From UBA1756 sp045222555 (GTDB lineage Bacteria; Bacteroidota; Bacteroidia; Bacteroidales; WCHB1-69), in assembly GCA_045222555.1 (NCBI GenBank), contig JBGUYY010000091.1, positions 1-64,000 on the forward strand: a stretch of DNA of 64,000 bases. The letters run 5' to 3'. This document shows, piece after piece, positions 1 to 8,684 of the stretch. The notes beneath the pieces were generated by a model. That model worked only from the letters and a program-made list of their open reading frames with translations, was not told the DNA's origin and did not search any database. Each line of letters starts with the position of its first letter. Position 1 is the first letter of the stretch. A program made the translations under genes and the position numbers.

Positions 1-2010
1 TGTGGTTTGTGTAGACAAAAATATTTGTAAACACAAAAAATTTTGTGACACAACAACGGGTACTACCTGCAGCAATCTTCCATACACATCCAACACCCGA
101 ATCTCTGCATTTCCCCATTGTCCGTCGTTCATTGCACATTGTACATTCACCATGCCGGTGGTGGGATTGGGATAGAGGGAGAGGGTTGCCCCATCATGCT
201 CTTCTATGTCGGTGCTATGCAGGAAAAGATGCAGGGTCACGGTGCTGTCGCAGCCGAACTGACTGGTGAAGGTTTGTGTATAATCTCCTGAAGAATAATA
301 GGTTTCGCTATTCCATGTGTACTGTCCTTCCTCTGTTGCCACTGTGAATTCGGTATGAATGTCTCCACAATAGAGTTGGGTGACGAGGAATACACCAGTG
401 CTCTGAGGAGCGTTGGTGCAGACGTACTCAAAGCAGTGACCGCTCACCTCGAAGGAACACTCTTCAGGGTAATTGCCGAGCTTCCATTTCAGGGCTAGCT
501 CGCCAGAGATGACGGGAAGGGTAATGGTAGTGTCGCTTCCGTCGGAGAGGGTGATTTCAGCAATTTTTGTCACGCGGTTATATACCTGTATTGCATTGCC
601 CTGCCAGCTATCCCCATAACTATCGTGCATGTGGAAGGTGATCTCGCAGCCGTCGGCATAAGTGACCCATGTGGAGGCAGTGTTGCGGCAGCCGGCAGTG
701 TCGGTTACCGTCACGGTGTAGTATTTGGGGACTGCGGGGGAGACGGTGATAGATTGCGAGGTGCTATTGTTGCTCCACTGGTAGCTGACCCCTTCCGGCG
801 CGGTGAGGGTGACGCTGCTGTTGGCATCGGCCATCACGGTATTGCCGGAGATGGCGATGTCGGGATAGGGATAGCACAGATCCGGCTCCAAGTTGAAGAT
901 AGCCCCCTGGTAAGAGTTGAACTCATAGCTGCCCGGGTTGAGGCTGTCTACCGCGAAGTAGCCGTTGTAGCCGCCCTGCCATCCCCAGTTGAAATGGAAG
1001 TAATTGTCCTCGTCGTAGCCGTCGCACACGAAGGCGTGACCGCCATCGTCGCCGCTGCCGCTGTAATATACGGGCCTGTCGGCGTTGAGCTGAGCCTTCA
1101 GTCCATTGATCCACGCACTCTGACTCCCTTTGTATTGGAATGTGCTGTTGGAGTAGCCGAAATAGTTGTGCATGGCACTGGGCACATTCTCACTATTGGC
1201 CCCGCTGGCGTTGGGACCATACATCATATTGACACTCACGCCGCAATGGTACAGCAGCTTGGCCACTTCTCCCACTTGGTTGTTGGAGCTGTTGTTGTTG
1301 AGGTAGTTGGGCATCAGGTTGTAGTTGTAGGTGGCACTGCCAAAGTCTGCATACTGTGAGCCATAGTCAGCGTACCCGTACTGGCCGTAGTTGGCCACAT
1401 AGGTGTGGCTACCGTGACCTTGGGCGGGCCACTGCCAGTAGCGCATGATCTGTCCCATGGCGGTGGCCACACAGCCGGTGACCGCCTTGTCGTTGCCCGT
1501 GCCCGGACAGAGCTGGTTGTAGTAGGGACTCTGGCTCCAAGTGGTGCTCAGCAACGGACCAACTTCCACTGCGCGAGTGTGAGTATTTGGTGTGTTGGAA
1601 AGTAGCTGTTGCCATGCATTTTCCATGGTGGGATAAGCACGGGTGCTCGCCCCTGCGGCAATGTCGCTCACGGCATCGCGGTAGGTATCAAGCCATGCGG
1701 CCACGTTGGAGGGGATATTCTCCGTATCGAAATGGCCATCGGTGCTGTATCCGAGCACTGGCAGCACACTGTTGTCGGCAGCCATCACCACAAAGCCGCC
1801 ACCCTCGCTGTTAAAAATATACACGCAGGGCATCTGTTGCGCGTCGCTGAGCTGATAGGCCAGCTGAAGCGAACTGGCACTGCGGGTCTGTCCATGCTGC
1901 AACAGGAAATTTGCCGCTGCCTGCCGAGCCGTCAGCGTGTCCACCGGACTGGCATTCAGCATGAGATGGGCGAAAATAAAGGATAAAGCAAAAAATATAA
2001 TTCTTTTCAT
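1..2010 (-). CDS. C10 family (streptopain-like) cysteine peptidase with T9SS sorting tail, 3' end cut by window edge
   Basis: Secreted cysteine peptidase of the SpeB/streptopain family, open from ATG 2010 to the left edge (about 670 residues seen, no stop). It starts with a signal peptide (MKRIIFFALSF, then a hydrophobic stretch), followed by an inhibitory prodomain of roughly 130 residues. The catalytic Cys180 lies in GCVATAMGQIMRYW and the catalytic His325 in GGHAFVCDGYD, with FNWGWQGGYNGYF just after; these are hallmark C10 motifs. The region after about residue 380 is beta-rich (PKD/Ig-like), and near the end LSLYPNPTTGMVNVQ followed by IRVLDVYGRLL matches the start of a type A T9SS C-terminal domain, so export by T9SS to the surface is inferred. 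The last 20 or so codons (positions 1-57) are AT-rich and do not look like the rest of such a domain. A promoter lies at 2042-2049. Confidence 0.9.
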   Translation of the reverse strand, partial: MKRIIFFALSFIFAHLMLNASPVDTLTARQAAANFLLQHGQTRSASSLQLAYQLSDAQQMPCVYIFNSEGGGFVVMAADNSVLPVLGYSTDGHFDTENIPSNVAAWLDTYRDAVSDIAAGASTRAYPTMENAWQQLLSNTPNTHTRAVEVGPLLSTTWSQSPYYNQLCPGTGNDKAVTGCVATAMGQIMRYWQWPAQGHGSHTYVANYGQYGYADYGSQYADFGSATYNYNLMPNYLNNNSSNNQVGEVAKLLYHCGVSVNMMYGPNASGANSENVPSAMHNYFGYSNSTFQYKGSQSAWINGLKAQLNADRPVYYSGSGDDGGHAFVCDGYDEDNYFHFNWGWQGGYNGYFAVDSLNPGSYEFNSYQGAIFNLEPDLCYPYPDIAISGNTVMADANSSVTLTAPEGVSYQWSNNSTSQSITVSPAVPKYYTVTVTDTAGCRNTASTWVTYADGCEITFHMHDSYGDSWQGNAIQVYNRVTKIAEITLSDGSDTTITLPVISGELALKWKLGNYPEECSFEVSGHCFEYVCTNAPQSTGVFLVTQLYCGDIHTEFTVATEEGQYTWNSETYYSSGDYTQTFTSQFGCDSTVTLHLFLHSTDIEEHDGATLSLYPNPTTGMVNVQCAMNDGQWGNAEIRVLDVYGRLLQVVPVVVSQNFLCLQIFLSTQTT

Positions 2011-2041
2011 AAGGGTAAGAATGATGGAACAATACAATCTG

Positions 2042-2049
2042 CAAAAATA
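2042..2049 (-). promoter_or_regulatory. TAnnTTTG promoter of C10 peptidase
   Basis: TATTTTTG on the minus strand, 32 bases before the ATG at 2010. It matches the Bacteroidota -7 element, with transcription expected to start about 7 bases downstream. Confidence 0.6.
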
Positions 2050-2111
2050 CAAATTTTTGCCATGTAAAATGAAATTTGAATAATACAGATTCCAAAGAAT
2101 TTTAAAATTCT

Positions 2112-4115
2112 CTATTTCTTTATGCCAACGGAATTATGGAGACCCGCTGCCGGTTGGCTCACTTCCTCAAACACATATCCGAAGCCTTGTCGGCTTTTGA
2201 GGTTCACAGCGTATGGACCGAGCTTTTTGCGGAGGCGGGTGATGTTGACATTGACCGTGCGGTCGGTGACGATGATGCCTTTCCAAACGGTATCCATGAT
2301 GGTTTGACGGGAGAGAACCTGTCCGCGCTGGCTGAGGAGAAGCACAAGGAGGTCAAATTCGGTACGGGTGAGGCTGACAGACTGTCCGTTGACGGTCGTG
2401 GTTTTGCGGTCGAGATTGATTTGGAGGCCTTGGAAGGTAAGAAAGCGTTTGCCGAGTCGGGCTTCCACAACATTCATTACGTAGTTGCCCAATTTCTCAC
2501 ATTCGGCGATAATGTCGTAATAGATGGAGCCGATAGCGTAGGAATAGGCTTGATTGTTGATGTCGCGTATGTTTTCTGCTTTGAAATTGTCGTGCAGAGT
2601 GTTGATTTCATGTTCGATTTCTTGCGAGGCATCAATGTTGAGATTTTCACGCCGGCCGCTGACAACGACCATCATCTGGGTCAGGGCTTCGTTCACCAAT
2701 TGCAGCATTTCGTGCAAACGCGCGTACTGTTGGGCGGTGAAATTCTCATGAGACTCATGACGGTGCTGAAGGGTTCTGGCCATCTTGAAACAGGCATCGC
2801 CAATGGATTCCAACTCGTTGATTTGGCGGAGCATGTCGCGGATTTTCCATTTTGTGTCATTGGAAAGATGTTCGTTGCTCACTTTCCCCAGATAAGTCGC
2901 AATTTCGATCTCCATGTTGTCGGCTATATTCTCGTACTTGACGATGCGCTCGTATTGGCGTTCGAACTCTTTTTTGTTTTTCTCATCCAGCAGGGAACGG
3001 GTCATGCCGAACATGCGGTGTATGCGTTCGGCAAAAAGCACAATTTCCTTCTGCGCTTGTAAAACGGAGATTTCTGGCGTGGACATCAGTCCGCCGCTAA
3101 TGAACTGCAGTGCATTCACATTCTTTTTCTGGCTCCTATCAGGCAATAGCCAGCAAACCAGCTTCTCTATCTGGGGGATAAAGCCGATGAGAATGGCGGT
3201 ATTCAACACATTGAAGCAGGTGTGGAATAGGGCGAGAACAATCGGCAATCGCTCTGCCTGTCCCGACATGGAAGGATTGTACCCCGCCATTTCACACGTC
3301 AAATCAACGAAGGGATAGAAAACGCAGAGCACCCACAGCACCCCGAAAACATTGAACAACAGATGCGCCAGTGCCGCCCGCCGAGACGCAATGCCAGCAC
3401 CCAATGCTGCAATATTGGCAGTGGCTGTAGTACCGATGTTTTCACCCAACACCAAGGCAATGCCCATGTAGATGGGCAGCACGCCTGTTGAGCAGAGCAG
3501 AATGGTGATGGCCATCACTGCCGCCGATGATTGCACGATGCAGGTGATGAGAGTGCCCACGGCCAGAAAAATGAGGATGGTGATGTAACTGCTCGTATCG
3601 AAGGAGGCAAAAAATGCTATTACATCTGCATTGTGTGCCAAGTCCATTTCTCTCCCCACACTGCTTAGCATGACCAACGACCAGAACAAAAACGCCAGAC
3701 CAAACAGGAGTTCACCCACAAAACTGTGCCGCTTTGTATAGATGAGTACCATGCCGAGGATGAAAGCCGGAAATACCGCGTAAGTCAGGTCAACATTGTA
3801 GCCCAGCGTCATAATCCATGCGGTCAGCGTAGTGCCAATGTTGGCCCCCATGATGATGGAGATGGCCTGGGCTAACGTGAGCAGCCCCGCTGATACGAAT
3901 GAAATGGTCATTACGGTTGTCGCCGATGAAGATTGCACGGCACAGGTGACAAAAGTGCCTGTGAGCATCCCCAGGAGTCGGTTCGATGTCATTCGTCCCA
4001 AAATATGCCTCAGCCCCGAGCCAGCTAATTTCTGAAGGGCATCGCTCATCATTTTCATACCAAAAATGAGTAGTGCAAGCGATCCGAGAAGTCTGAAAAT
4101 CAATTCAATAGTCAT
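2112..4115 (-). CDS. Na/Pi cotransporter with PhoU domain fused to OmpR/PhoB-type DNA-binding domain
   Basis: Inner-membrane protein of 667 residues. Residues 1 to about 310 form the Na+/phosphate cotransporter core with the two inverted-repeat signature segments (QSSSATTV and QSSAAVMAI) and GANIGTT / GENIGTT. Residues of about 345-555 are helical and PhoU-like. From about residue 558 the protein continues into a complete winged helix of the OmpR/PhoB C-terminal type: LTRTEFDLLVLLLSQRGQVL, then TVNVNITRLRKKLG, then RQGFGYVFE. Family members normally stop after PhoU, and no receiver domain is present. The start is placed at Met 4115 (MTIELIFRLLG) because an upstream ATG at 4166 would lie on the far side of the TAnnTTTG promoter at 4144-4151. 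The DNA-binding part has the full recognition-helix pattern, so a membrane-tethered regulator is plausible. That role is inference. Confidence 0.88.
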   Translation of the reverse strand: MTIELIFRLLGSLALLIFGMKMMSDALQKLAGSGLRHILGRMTSNRLLGMLTGTFVTCAVQSSSATTVMTISFVSAGLLTLAQAISIIMGANIGTTLTAWIMTLGYNVDLTYAVFPAFILGMVLIYTKRHSFVGELLFGLAFLFWSLVMLSSVGREMDLAHNADVIAFFASFDTSSYITILIFLAVGTLITCIVQSSAAVMAITILLCSTGVLPIYMGIALVLGENIGTTATANIAALGAGIASRRAALAHLLFNVFGVLWVLCVFYPFVDLTCEMAGYNPSMSGQAERLPIVLALFHTCFNVLNTAILIGFIPQIEKLVCWLLPDRSQKKNVNALQFISGGLMSTPEISVLQAQKEIVLFAERIHRMFGMTRSLLDEKNKKEFERQYERIVKYENIADNMEIEIATYLGKVSNEHLSNDTKWKIRDMLRQINELESIGDACFKMARTLQHRHESHENFTAQQYARLHEMLQLVNEALTQMMVVVSGRRENLNIDASQEIEHEINTLHDNFKAENIRDINNQAYSYAIGSIYYDIIAECEKLGNYVMNVVEARLGKRFLTFQGLQINLDRKTTTVNGQSVSLTRTEFDLLVLLLSQRGQVLSRQTIMDTVWKGIIVTDRTVNVNITRLRKKLGPYAVNLKSRQGFGYVFEEVSQPAAGLHNSVGIKK

Positions 4116-4143
4116 AGTGTCAATAGGACTGAAAAATCCACTG

Positions 4144-4151
4144 CAAAGGTA
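4144..4151 (-). promoter_or_regulatory. TAnnTTTG promoter of Na/Pi-PhoU-wHTH gene
   Basis: TACCTTTG on the minus strand. Its position excludes the more upstream in-frame ATG at 4166 and supports the start at 4115. Confidence 0.6.
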
Positions 4152-4328
4152 CGAAGAAAGACTCACATTTACTGTAATTAGGAGGTTACATTTCGGTTAC
4201 GATTTCAAATACGGCTTTATAACCCTCTGACCATGTCTTTTTTTTATTTTTTTGTATTGATAATCAATGTAATTGGATTGTTTGGACTTTTTCTATAGAT
4301 GGAGTGGTAGAGGCAGGCTGGAAAGGTG

Positions 4329-4358
4329 AAAAAAAGAGCCGTGGCACGCCACAGCTCT
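4329..4358 (-). terminator. Rho-independent terminator of ATP-grasp gene
   Basis: On the minus strand an 11-bp stem (AGAGCTGTGGC / GCCACGGCTCT, one mismatch) with a 2-base loop runs into seven T, 36 bases after the ATP-grasp stop codon. Confidence 0.8.
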
Positions 4359-4393
4359 GTAACTATCGAAAAAGGGATTTCAAGAAATTACAA

Positions 4394-5533
4394 TTACTGC
4401 ACATACTCGTGCATGTCCAAACTCATGATGGGATCCAAGTTGGGGAGGTTCTTCGTTTCAACCTCGAGGAAAACAGTGGCCGCCACTCCTGATGAGCGGT
4501 CAGCACCGCAACGCACATCAATCACGCCAGGAAAGTCAGCGCGGAACTTCTCATCGTTAAACTTCTTCCCTTCCGCATCTGCCGGCATTTCCAGCACCGT
4601 GAAGGCGTAGGTGAGGTCTTCTTTCCCGTTCCACATCTCCTCTTTGGAAACACGGCGGCCTTTCAGGAAGGAGAGCATCGGGTGGCACCCGCTGACAAAT
4701 ACCTGCAGCTCGTTCAGACAGAACCCCGTGAAACGCAGCGGGTTAATCTCGATGGGAACGGCCTTCTGACCATCGTAACGAAATTCGATATGCATCGGGA
4801 AGTTGGTCAGATGCAGGGTCTTGTTGATGTTGGTAAGGAACTGGGTGAAGGGTTCCTCGTAGCGGTCGAAAAGACCCTTGTTGGTGAGGTAAAGACGGTC
4901 GGAGGTGTCGGATTCGTTCATGAATTTGTGGTGGAAGATGTTCAGTATCACCGGTTTCTCGTTTTCATCGTAATAGGCATCCACCGCATATTCTTCACCG
5001 TGAATGTACTCCTCAATCAAGAAACGGCTTTTGCCGACCACAAACTCCGGGAAATCGTTACCGGCCTTTGAAAATTCTTTCAGGAGATTGTCCACCGCCT
5101 TTTGGTACTCCTCGGCATTATGCACCACAAAAACACCTTTGCTCAAGAAACCCACCGACGGTTTGATGACGCAGGGGAACTTGATGCTTTGGGTGTCGGC
5201 CTGCTTCATCTCATTGATGTTCAATTCTTTGAAAAAGAAATCGGGATAAATGTCGCGACAGATTCTGCGGAATGCCGATTTATCTTTTACGATAGAGATG
5301 CTATCTAAAAAGCGCTGGTTGTCAATATGGTCGTAAATCCATCCGAGGGCATTTTCGGATACGGTGTACAATTTTCCTACCTTTTTATATTCTTCGCTAA
5401 ATGCTTGGTCTGACAACACCTTGCCCTTCGTGATGCGAAGTTCAGACATTTCATTTTTTAATACGGGAATCTCATTTTTCTCCAAAGTTTCCACCATTAG
5501 ATCCGATACAAACGGTTTCTCCAAAATAACCAT
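4394..5533 (-). CDS. ATP-grasp domain protein
   Basis: Soluble protein of 379 residues with an ATP-grasp fold, the ATP-dependent carboxylate-amine ligase superfamily. Visible landmarks are the ATP-binding lysine strand FPCVIKPSVGFLSKGVFVV (about residues 119-137), the second nucleotide strand RFLIEEYIHGEEYAVDAYY, and the metal-binding end MHIEFRY...VPIEINPLRF, where Glu and Asn of EINP would hold Mg2+. The N-terminal 110 residues resemble the pre-ATP-grasp domain of carnosine synthase/biotin-carboxylase-like members. The substrate cannot be told from sequence: candidates are dipeptide or amino-acid ligation. It is a single-gene unit with its own promoter (5589-5596) and terminator (4329-4358). 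Confidence 0.8.
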   Translation of the reverse strand: MVILEKPFVSDLMVETLEKNEIPVLKNEMSELRITKGKVLSDQAFSEEYKKVGKLYTVSENALGWIYDHIDNQRFLDSISIVKDKSAFRRICRDIYPDFFFKELNINEMKQADTQSIKFPCVIKPSVGFLSKGVFVVHNAEEYQKAVDNLLKEFSKAGNDFPEFVVGKSRFLIEEYIHGEEYAVDAYYDENEKPVILNIFHHKFMNESDTSDRLYLTNKGLFDRYEEPFTQFLTNINKTLHLTNFPMHIEFRYDGQKAVPIEINPLRFTGFCLNELQVFVSGCHPMLSFLKGRRVSKEEMWNGKEDLTYAFTVLEMPADAEGKKFNDEKFRADFPGVIDVRCGADRSSGVAATVFLEVETKNLPNLDPIMSLDMHEYVQ

Positions 5534-5588
5534 AACGTCTTGTTTTATAGATTATTAAAACTAAAAAATATCTTTATAAAATAGAGTG

Positions 5589-5596
5589 CAAATTTA
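5589..5596 (-). promoter_or_regulatory. TAnnTTTG promoter of ATP-grasp gene
   Basis: TAAATTTG on the minus strand, 56 bases before the ATG at 5533, in an AT-rich divergent intergenic region. Confidence 0.5.
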
Positions 5597-5763
5597 TAAA
5601 ATAATTGGATACTCTGCAAATTCCCGAATTTATCGTTGCCCTCCCCCTGATAGTAGGATACATTACATTAGTGAATAACCTTTTGATAATCATCAATTAT
5701 TGGGATTGTAATACAATATAGAAACGTGGAATTTTGCCGCCGAAAATTTTAATGCTATCAACT

Positions 5764-6390
5764 ATGGGACTTCTCAGTAAATTTTTCAGTAATGCGAAAA
5801 AGCCGGAAGGCTTCTTGGGTAAGATAATGGTGAACGGAATGAATGGCGGTGGCCATGCCGCGATGTCCAATTGGGCATTGGAATCCGTAGAGATTGCAGC
5901 CGATGAACAGATTTTGGACATCGGATGCGGCGGTGGGGCCAACATCGCCCGCCTCCTGCAACGCGCCCCGCAAGGAATGGTCACAGGCATCGACTTTTCA
6001 CGGGTTTCTGTCCAAAAATCGACAAAGGTGAACACCAAAGCCATCCAGGAAGGACGTTGCAAAGTGCTGGAAGGCAATGTCGCCAACCTACCTTTCGAAG
6101 AGGACGCATTCGACCTTGTGACTGCCTTCGAGACCATCTATTTCTGGCCTGACATCGAACATTGTTTCAACGAGGTAAAAAAGGTGTTGAAGACAGGTGG
6201 TCGTTTTGTAATTATCAATGAATCAGATGGAAATGGCGCCATGGATGCCAAATGGGAGAGTATGATTGAGGGAATGCACAACTATAAACCCGAAGAAATC
6301 AGTCTCCATCTGACAAATACTGGTTTCTGCGACATCAATATCTTCCTCAATCAAGAAAAGCATTGGCTGATGGTAACGGCCGTGAAGTAA
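5764..6390 (+). CDS. Class I SAM-dependent methyltransferase
   Basis: About 208-residue methyltransferase with the SAM-binding glycine motif ILDIGCGGGANIARLL, the acidic strand end VTGIDFS, motif II-like GNVANLPFEEDAFDLVTAF, and VLKTGGRFVIINE. It belongs to the broad Methyltransf_11/25 group; the substrate is unknown. The frame is open further upstream to a TTG at 5734, but that region looks like promoter (GAATTTTG, close to TAnnTTTG), so MGLLSKFF at 5764 is chosen; ATG 5752 is an alternative. It lies 54 bases before the metal permease gene on the same strand, which suggests one transcript, but no metal-methylating cysteines such as those of ArsM were seen. Confidence 0.82.
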   Translation: MGLLSKFFSNAKKPEGFLGKIMVNGMNGGGHAAMSNWALESVEIAADEQILDIGCGGGANIARLLQRAPQGMVTGIDFSRVSVQKSTKVNTKAIQEGRCKVLEGNVANLPFEEDAFDLVTAFETIYFWPDIEHCFNEVKKVLKTGGRFVIINESDGNGAMDAKWESMIEGMHNYKPEEISLHLTNTGFCDINIFLNQEKHWLMVTAVK

Positions 6391-6444
6391 TATGAAACGA
6401 CAAAATCCGTTAGTAAAAGAACAAGGATTTAAGTTTTTTCAACT

Positions 6445-7686
6445 ATGAATCACTTTTTACAATCATTTTTGGAAATAACGAATGGCATGAGCCCTTATCT
6501 TTTGCTGGGCTTCCTTATTGCTGGCGTGTTGCACGTGTTTGTGCCTAAAAAATTCTACCACAAATACTTGTCACAGAACAACCGGATGTCGGTGGTGTAT
6601 GCGGCCTTGTTGGGGATTCCGTTGCCGTTGTGTTCGTGCGGCGTAATTCCTACCGCCATCGGACTGAAGAAAGAAGGAGCCTCCAAAGGAGCGGTGGCCT
6701 CGTTTCTGATTGCCACGCCGCAAACGGGCATCGACTCCATCTTGGCCACCTTCTCGCTGATGGGCTTGGGGTTCGCCATCATACGGCCTGTAGCCGCCTT
6801 GGTCACCGGCATTTGCGGCGGACTGCTGGTCAATCGCTGGGTGAAAAACGATGATGTAACAGCTGTTGTATCAGATACTTGCATAATAGAACGAGGCAAT
6901 CCGTTGTGGCGCGTGCTGAAGTACGCCTATTTCGACATGATGCAGGACATCGGCCTCCGGCTCTTCATCGGCTTGCTGTTGGCTGCACTCATCAATGTGG
7001 TCGTTCCCGATGAATTCTTCCTCACTTTCGGGCACCAGCCTTTGCTGCAGATGCTAGTTATTTTGATCGTGGCGGTGCCGATGTACATCTGTTCCACCGG
7101 CAGTATTCCCATCGCGGCCGCGCTGATGCTGAAAGGTCTCTCACCTGGTGCCGCGTTGGTGATGCTGATGGCCGGTCCCGCCGTCAATATCGCCTCCATC
7201 TTGGTGGTGCGCAAATCACTGGGGAGACGTTTCACCTGGATTTATCTGCTCACCATCGTCGGTTTTGCCGTGCTTTTCGGACTGCTGATCAACGCGTTTG
7301 GAATTAATGCTTTCGGTATGACCGAAGGCTGCGGAATGCATAGCGCCTGCTGCCATTCGGAGGCCGCTTCGTCCAGCGTTTTTCAAATTATCTGTTCGTC
7401 ATTATTACTATTATTCATTATCATCGCTTTGAGTATGAAATTTTTTAGCCGATTCAAAAAACAACAAGAGATCCCTGAAGGGACAGTCGTTTATACCGTG
7501 GAAGGAATGAATTGCAGCCATTGCAAGGCCTCTGTAGAGCAGGCGGTGCGAAGCCTCAAGGGAGTGACTTCCGCTGAAGCCAATCCGGGTGCCAAAACAC
7601 TTGCCGTAACGGGTACTGCCTCAGCGGAAGAAATCCGCAAGGCCGTGGAAAGTGTGGGATTCGTGTTCAAAGGGGAAGCACGATGA
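6445..7686 (+). CDS. SO_0444-type Cu/Zn efflux permease with C-terminal HMA domain
   Basis: Inner-membrane permease of 413 residues related to ArsP/DUF318 transporters and the SO_0444 copper/zinc efflux group. Two repeated half-motifs are visible: PLPLCSCGVIPTAIGLKKEG (about residues 54-73) and PMYICSTGSIPIAAALMLKG (about 212-231), each on a membrane helix. A Cys/His-rich loop, CGMHSACCH, follows near residue 294. The C-terminus (about 350-413) is a heavy-metal-associated domain with MNCSHC as the metal-binding CxxC. Soft-metal export is inferred from the family. The stop overlaps the start of the next gene by 4 bases, so the two are translationally coupled. Confidence 0.88.
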   Translation: MNHFLQSFLEITNGMSPYLLLGFLIAGVLHVFVPKKFYHKYLSQNNRMSVVYAALLGIPLPLCSCGVIPTAIGLKKEGASKGAVASFLIATPQTGIDSILATFSLMGLGFAIIRPVAALVTGICGGLLVNRWVKNDDVTAVVSDTCIIERGNPLWRVLKYAYFDMMQDIGLRLFIGLLLAALINVVVPDEFFLTFGHQPLLQMLVILIVAVPMYICSTGSIPIAAALMLKGLSPGAALVMLMAGPAVNIASILVVRKSLGRRFTWIYLLTIVGFAVLFGLLINAFGINAFGMTEGCGMHSACCHSEAASSSVFQIICSSLLLLFIIIALSMKFFSRFKKQQEIPEGTVVYTVEGMNCSHCKASVEQAVRSLKGVTSAEANPGAKTLAVTGTASAEEIRKAVESVGFVFKGEAR

Positions 7687-8072
7687 AACGAATTCTCACC
7701 TTGATCATCATCGCTTTAGGGGCTTTTTGTGCGCAGGCCCAAACTTTCATCGGCACCATGACGGTGGACAGTTATACCCGAAAAAATGTGACCGTAAAAC
7801 TGCAATCCACATCTTCTTCAGAGACATGCTCCATCACGATGTATGATGTTAAGTTTTCTTGGTTGATGCCTGTTACTCTGGATGTTACAATAAAACCTGT
7901 TAAAAAGAAAAACGGGCAGATAACAGGAAACAACATTGTGCCCACCAACGGCGGAAAACGGTACGAAAAATACACCGTGCGACAACTGAAGGGCACGGTC
8001 AGCAACACGAAATTGCAATTCTCCTGTCAGATGGGCAGCAAACGGCTGACCTACGAAGGAAAGAAGAAATAG
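7683..8072 (+). CDS. Small secreted calycin-like protein
   Basis: Exported protein of 129 residues with a signal peptide ending in FCAQAQ. The mature part is short beta strands (TFIGTMTVDSYTRKNVTVKL, QFSCQMGSKRLTYEG), resembling the calycin-like barrel proteins common in Bacteroidales; the family call is tentative. The ATG overlaps the stop of the metal permease by 4 bases, so it is probably made together with it and may act in the periplasm on the same substrate. That link is inference from gene order only. Confidence 0.7.
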   Translation: MKRILTLIIIALGAFCAQAQTFIGTMTVDSYTRKNVTVKLQSTSSSETCSITMYDVKFSWLMPVTLDVTIKPVKKKNGQITGNNIVPTNGGKRYEKYTVRQLKGTVSNTKLQFSCQMGSKRLTYEGKKK

Positions 8073-8079
8073 GGGGGGC

Positions 8080-8673
8080 TCACGGTGTCGGATGGATGAT
8101 GACCATCAGGTTGTTGACGAACATATTGATGGCCATGGCCAACAGAATGACACCGAAGAATTTACGAATGATGAAGATGAGGTTGGCGCCCAAGAGTTTC
8201 TGAATCTTGTCTAAGAAACGGATGACGAGGTAATCGAGGATGAGGTTCAGCAGCAGTCCGAGCAGGATGTTGACCACGGCGTAGTCGGCGCGGAGGGAGA
8301 GCAGGGCGGTGATGGCGCCAGGGCCGGCGATGAGCGGGAAGGCCACGGGCACGATGCTCGCGCCGCCACTGTTGGGCTCGTTCTTGATGATGTCGCGACC
8401 CAAGACCATCTCCACAGCAAGGATGAACAGCACGAAAGCACCCGCCACGGCGAAGGAGGCTGAGTTGATGCCGAAGAGCCGGAAAAGCGCGTCGCCCGCG
8501 AAAAAGAAGAGCAGGAACAGTCCCAACGCTGTGAGGCACGCCTGCGCCGCCTTGATGTCCTGATTCTTCTCCCGTATGCTCATAAAAATCGGGATGGACC
8601 CCAGAATATCGATGATGGCGAACATCACGATAAAGGAGCTGAAAATCTCTACAAAGTTGATTTGATGGAACAT
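8080..8673 (-). CDS. MarC family integral membrane protein
   Basis: Inner-membrane protein of 197 residues with six predicted helices, matching the MarC/NAAT family. Landmarks are FAIIDILGSIPIFMSI at the N-terminus, FRLFGINSASFAVAGAFVLF in the middle, and AFPLIAGPGAITALLSL, the family signature. The transport function of MarC proteins is unsettled; amino-acid export has been proposed for some members. It is the last gene of the riboswitch-led operon, 12 bases after the PQ-loop gene, and converges on the secreted protein gene at 7683-8072. Confidence 0.88.
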   Translation of the reverse strand: MFHQINFVEIFSSFIVMFAIIDILGSIPIFMSIREKNQDIKAAQACLTALGLFLLFFFAGDALFRLFGINSASFAVAGAFVLFILAVEMVLGRDIIKNEPNSGGASIVPVAFPLIAGPGAITALLSLRADYAVVNILLGLLLNLILDYLVIRFLDKIQKLLGANLIFIIRKFFGVILLAMAINMFVNNLMVIIHPTP

Positions 8674-8684
8674 AGCGGTTGGTT

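Noticed and set aside
625..1359. Long plus-strand open frame (244 codons)
   Set aside because: It lies antisense to the C10 peptidase, whose catalytic motifs read cleanly on the minus strand. The plus-strand product is low-complexity Val/Gly with no family match.
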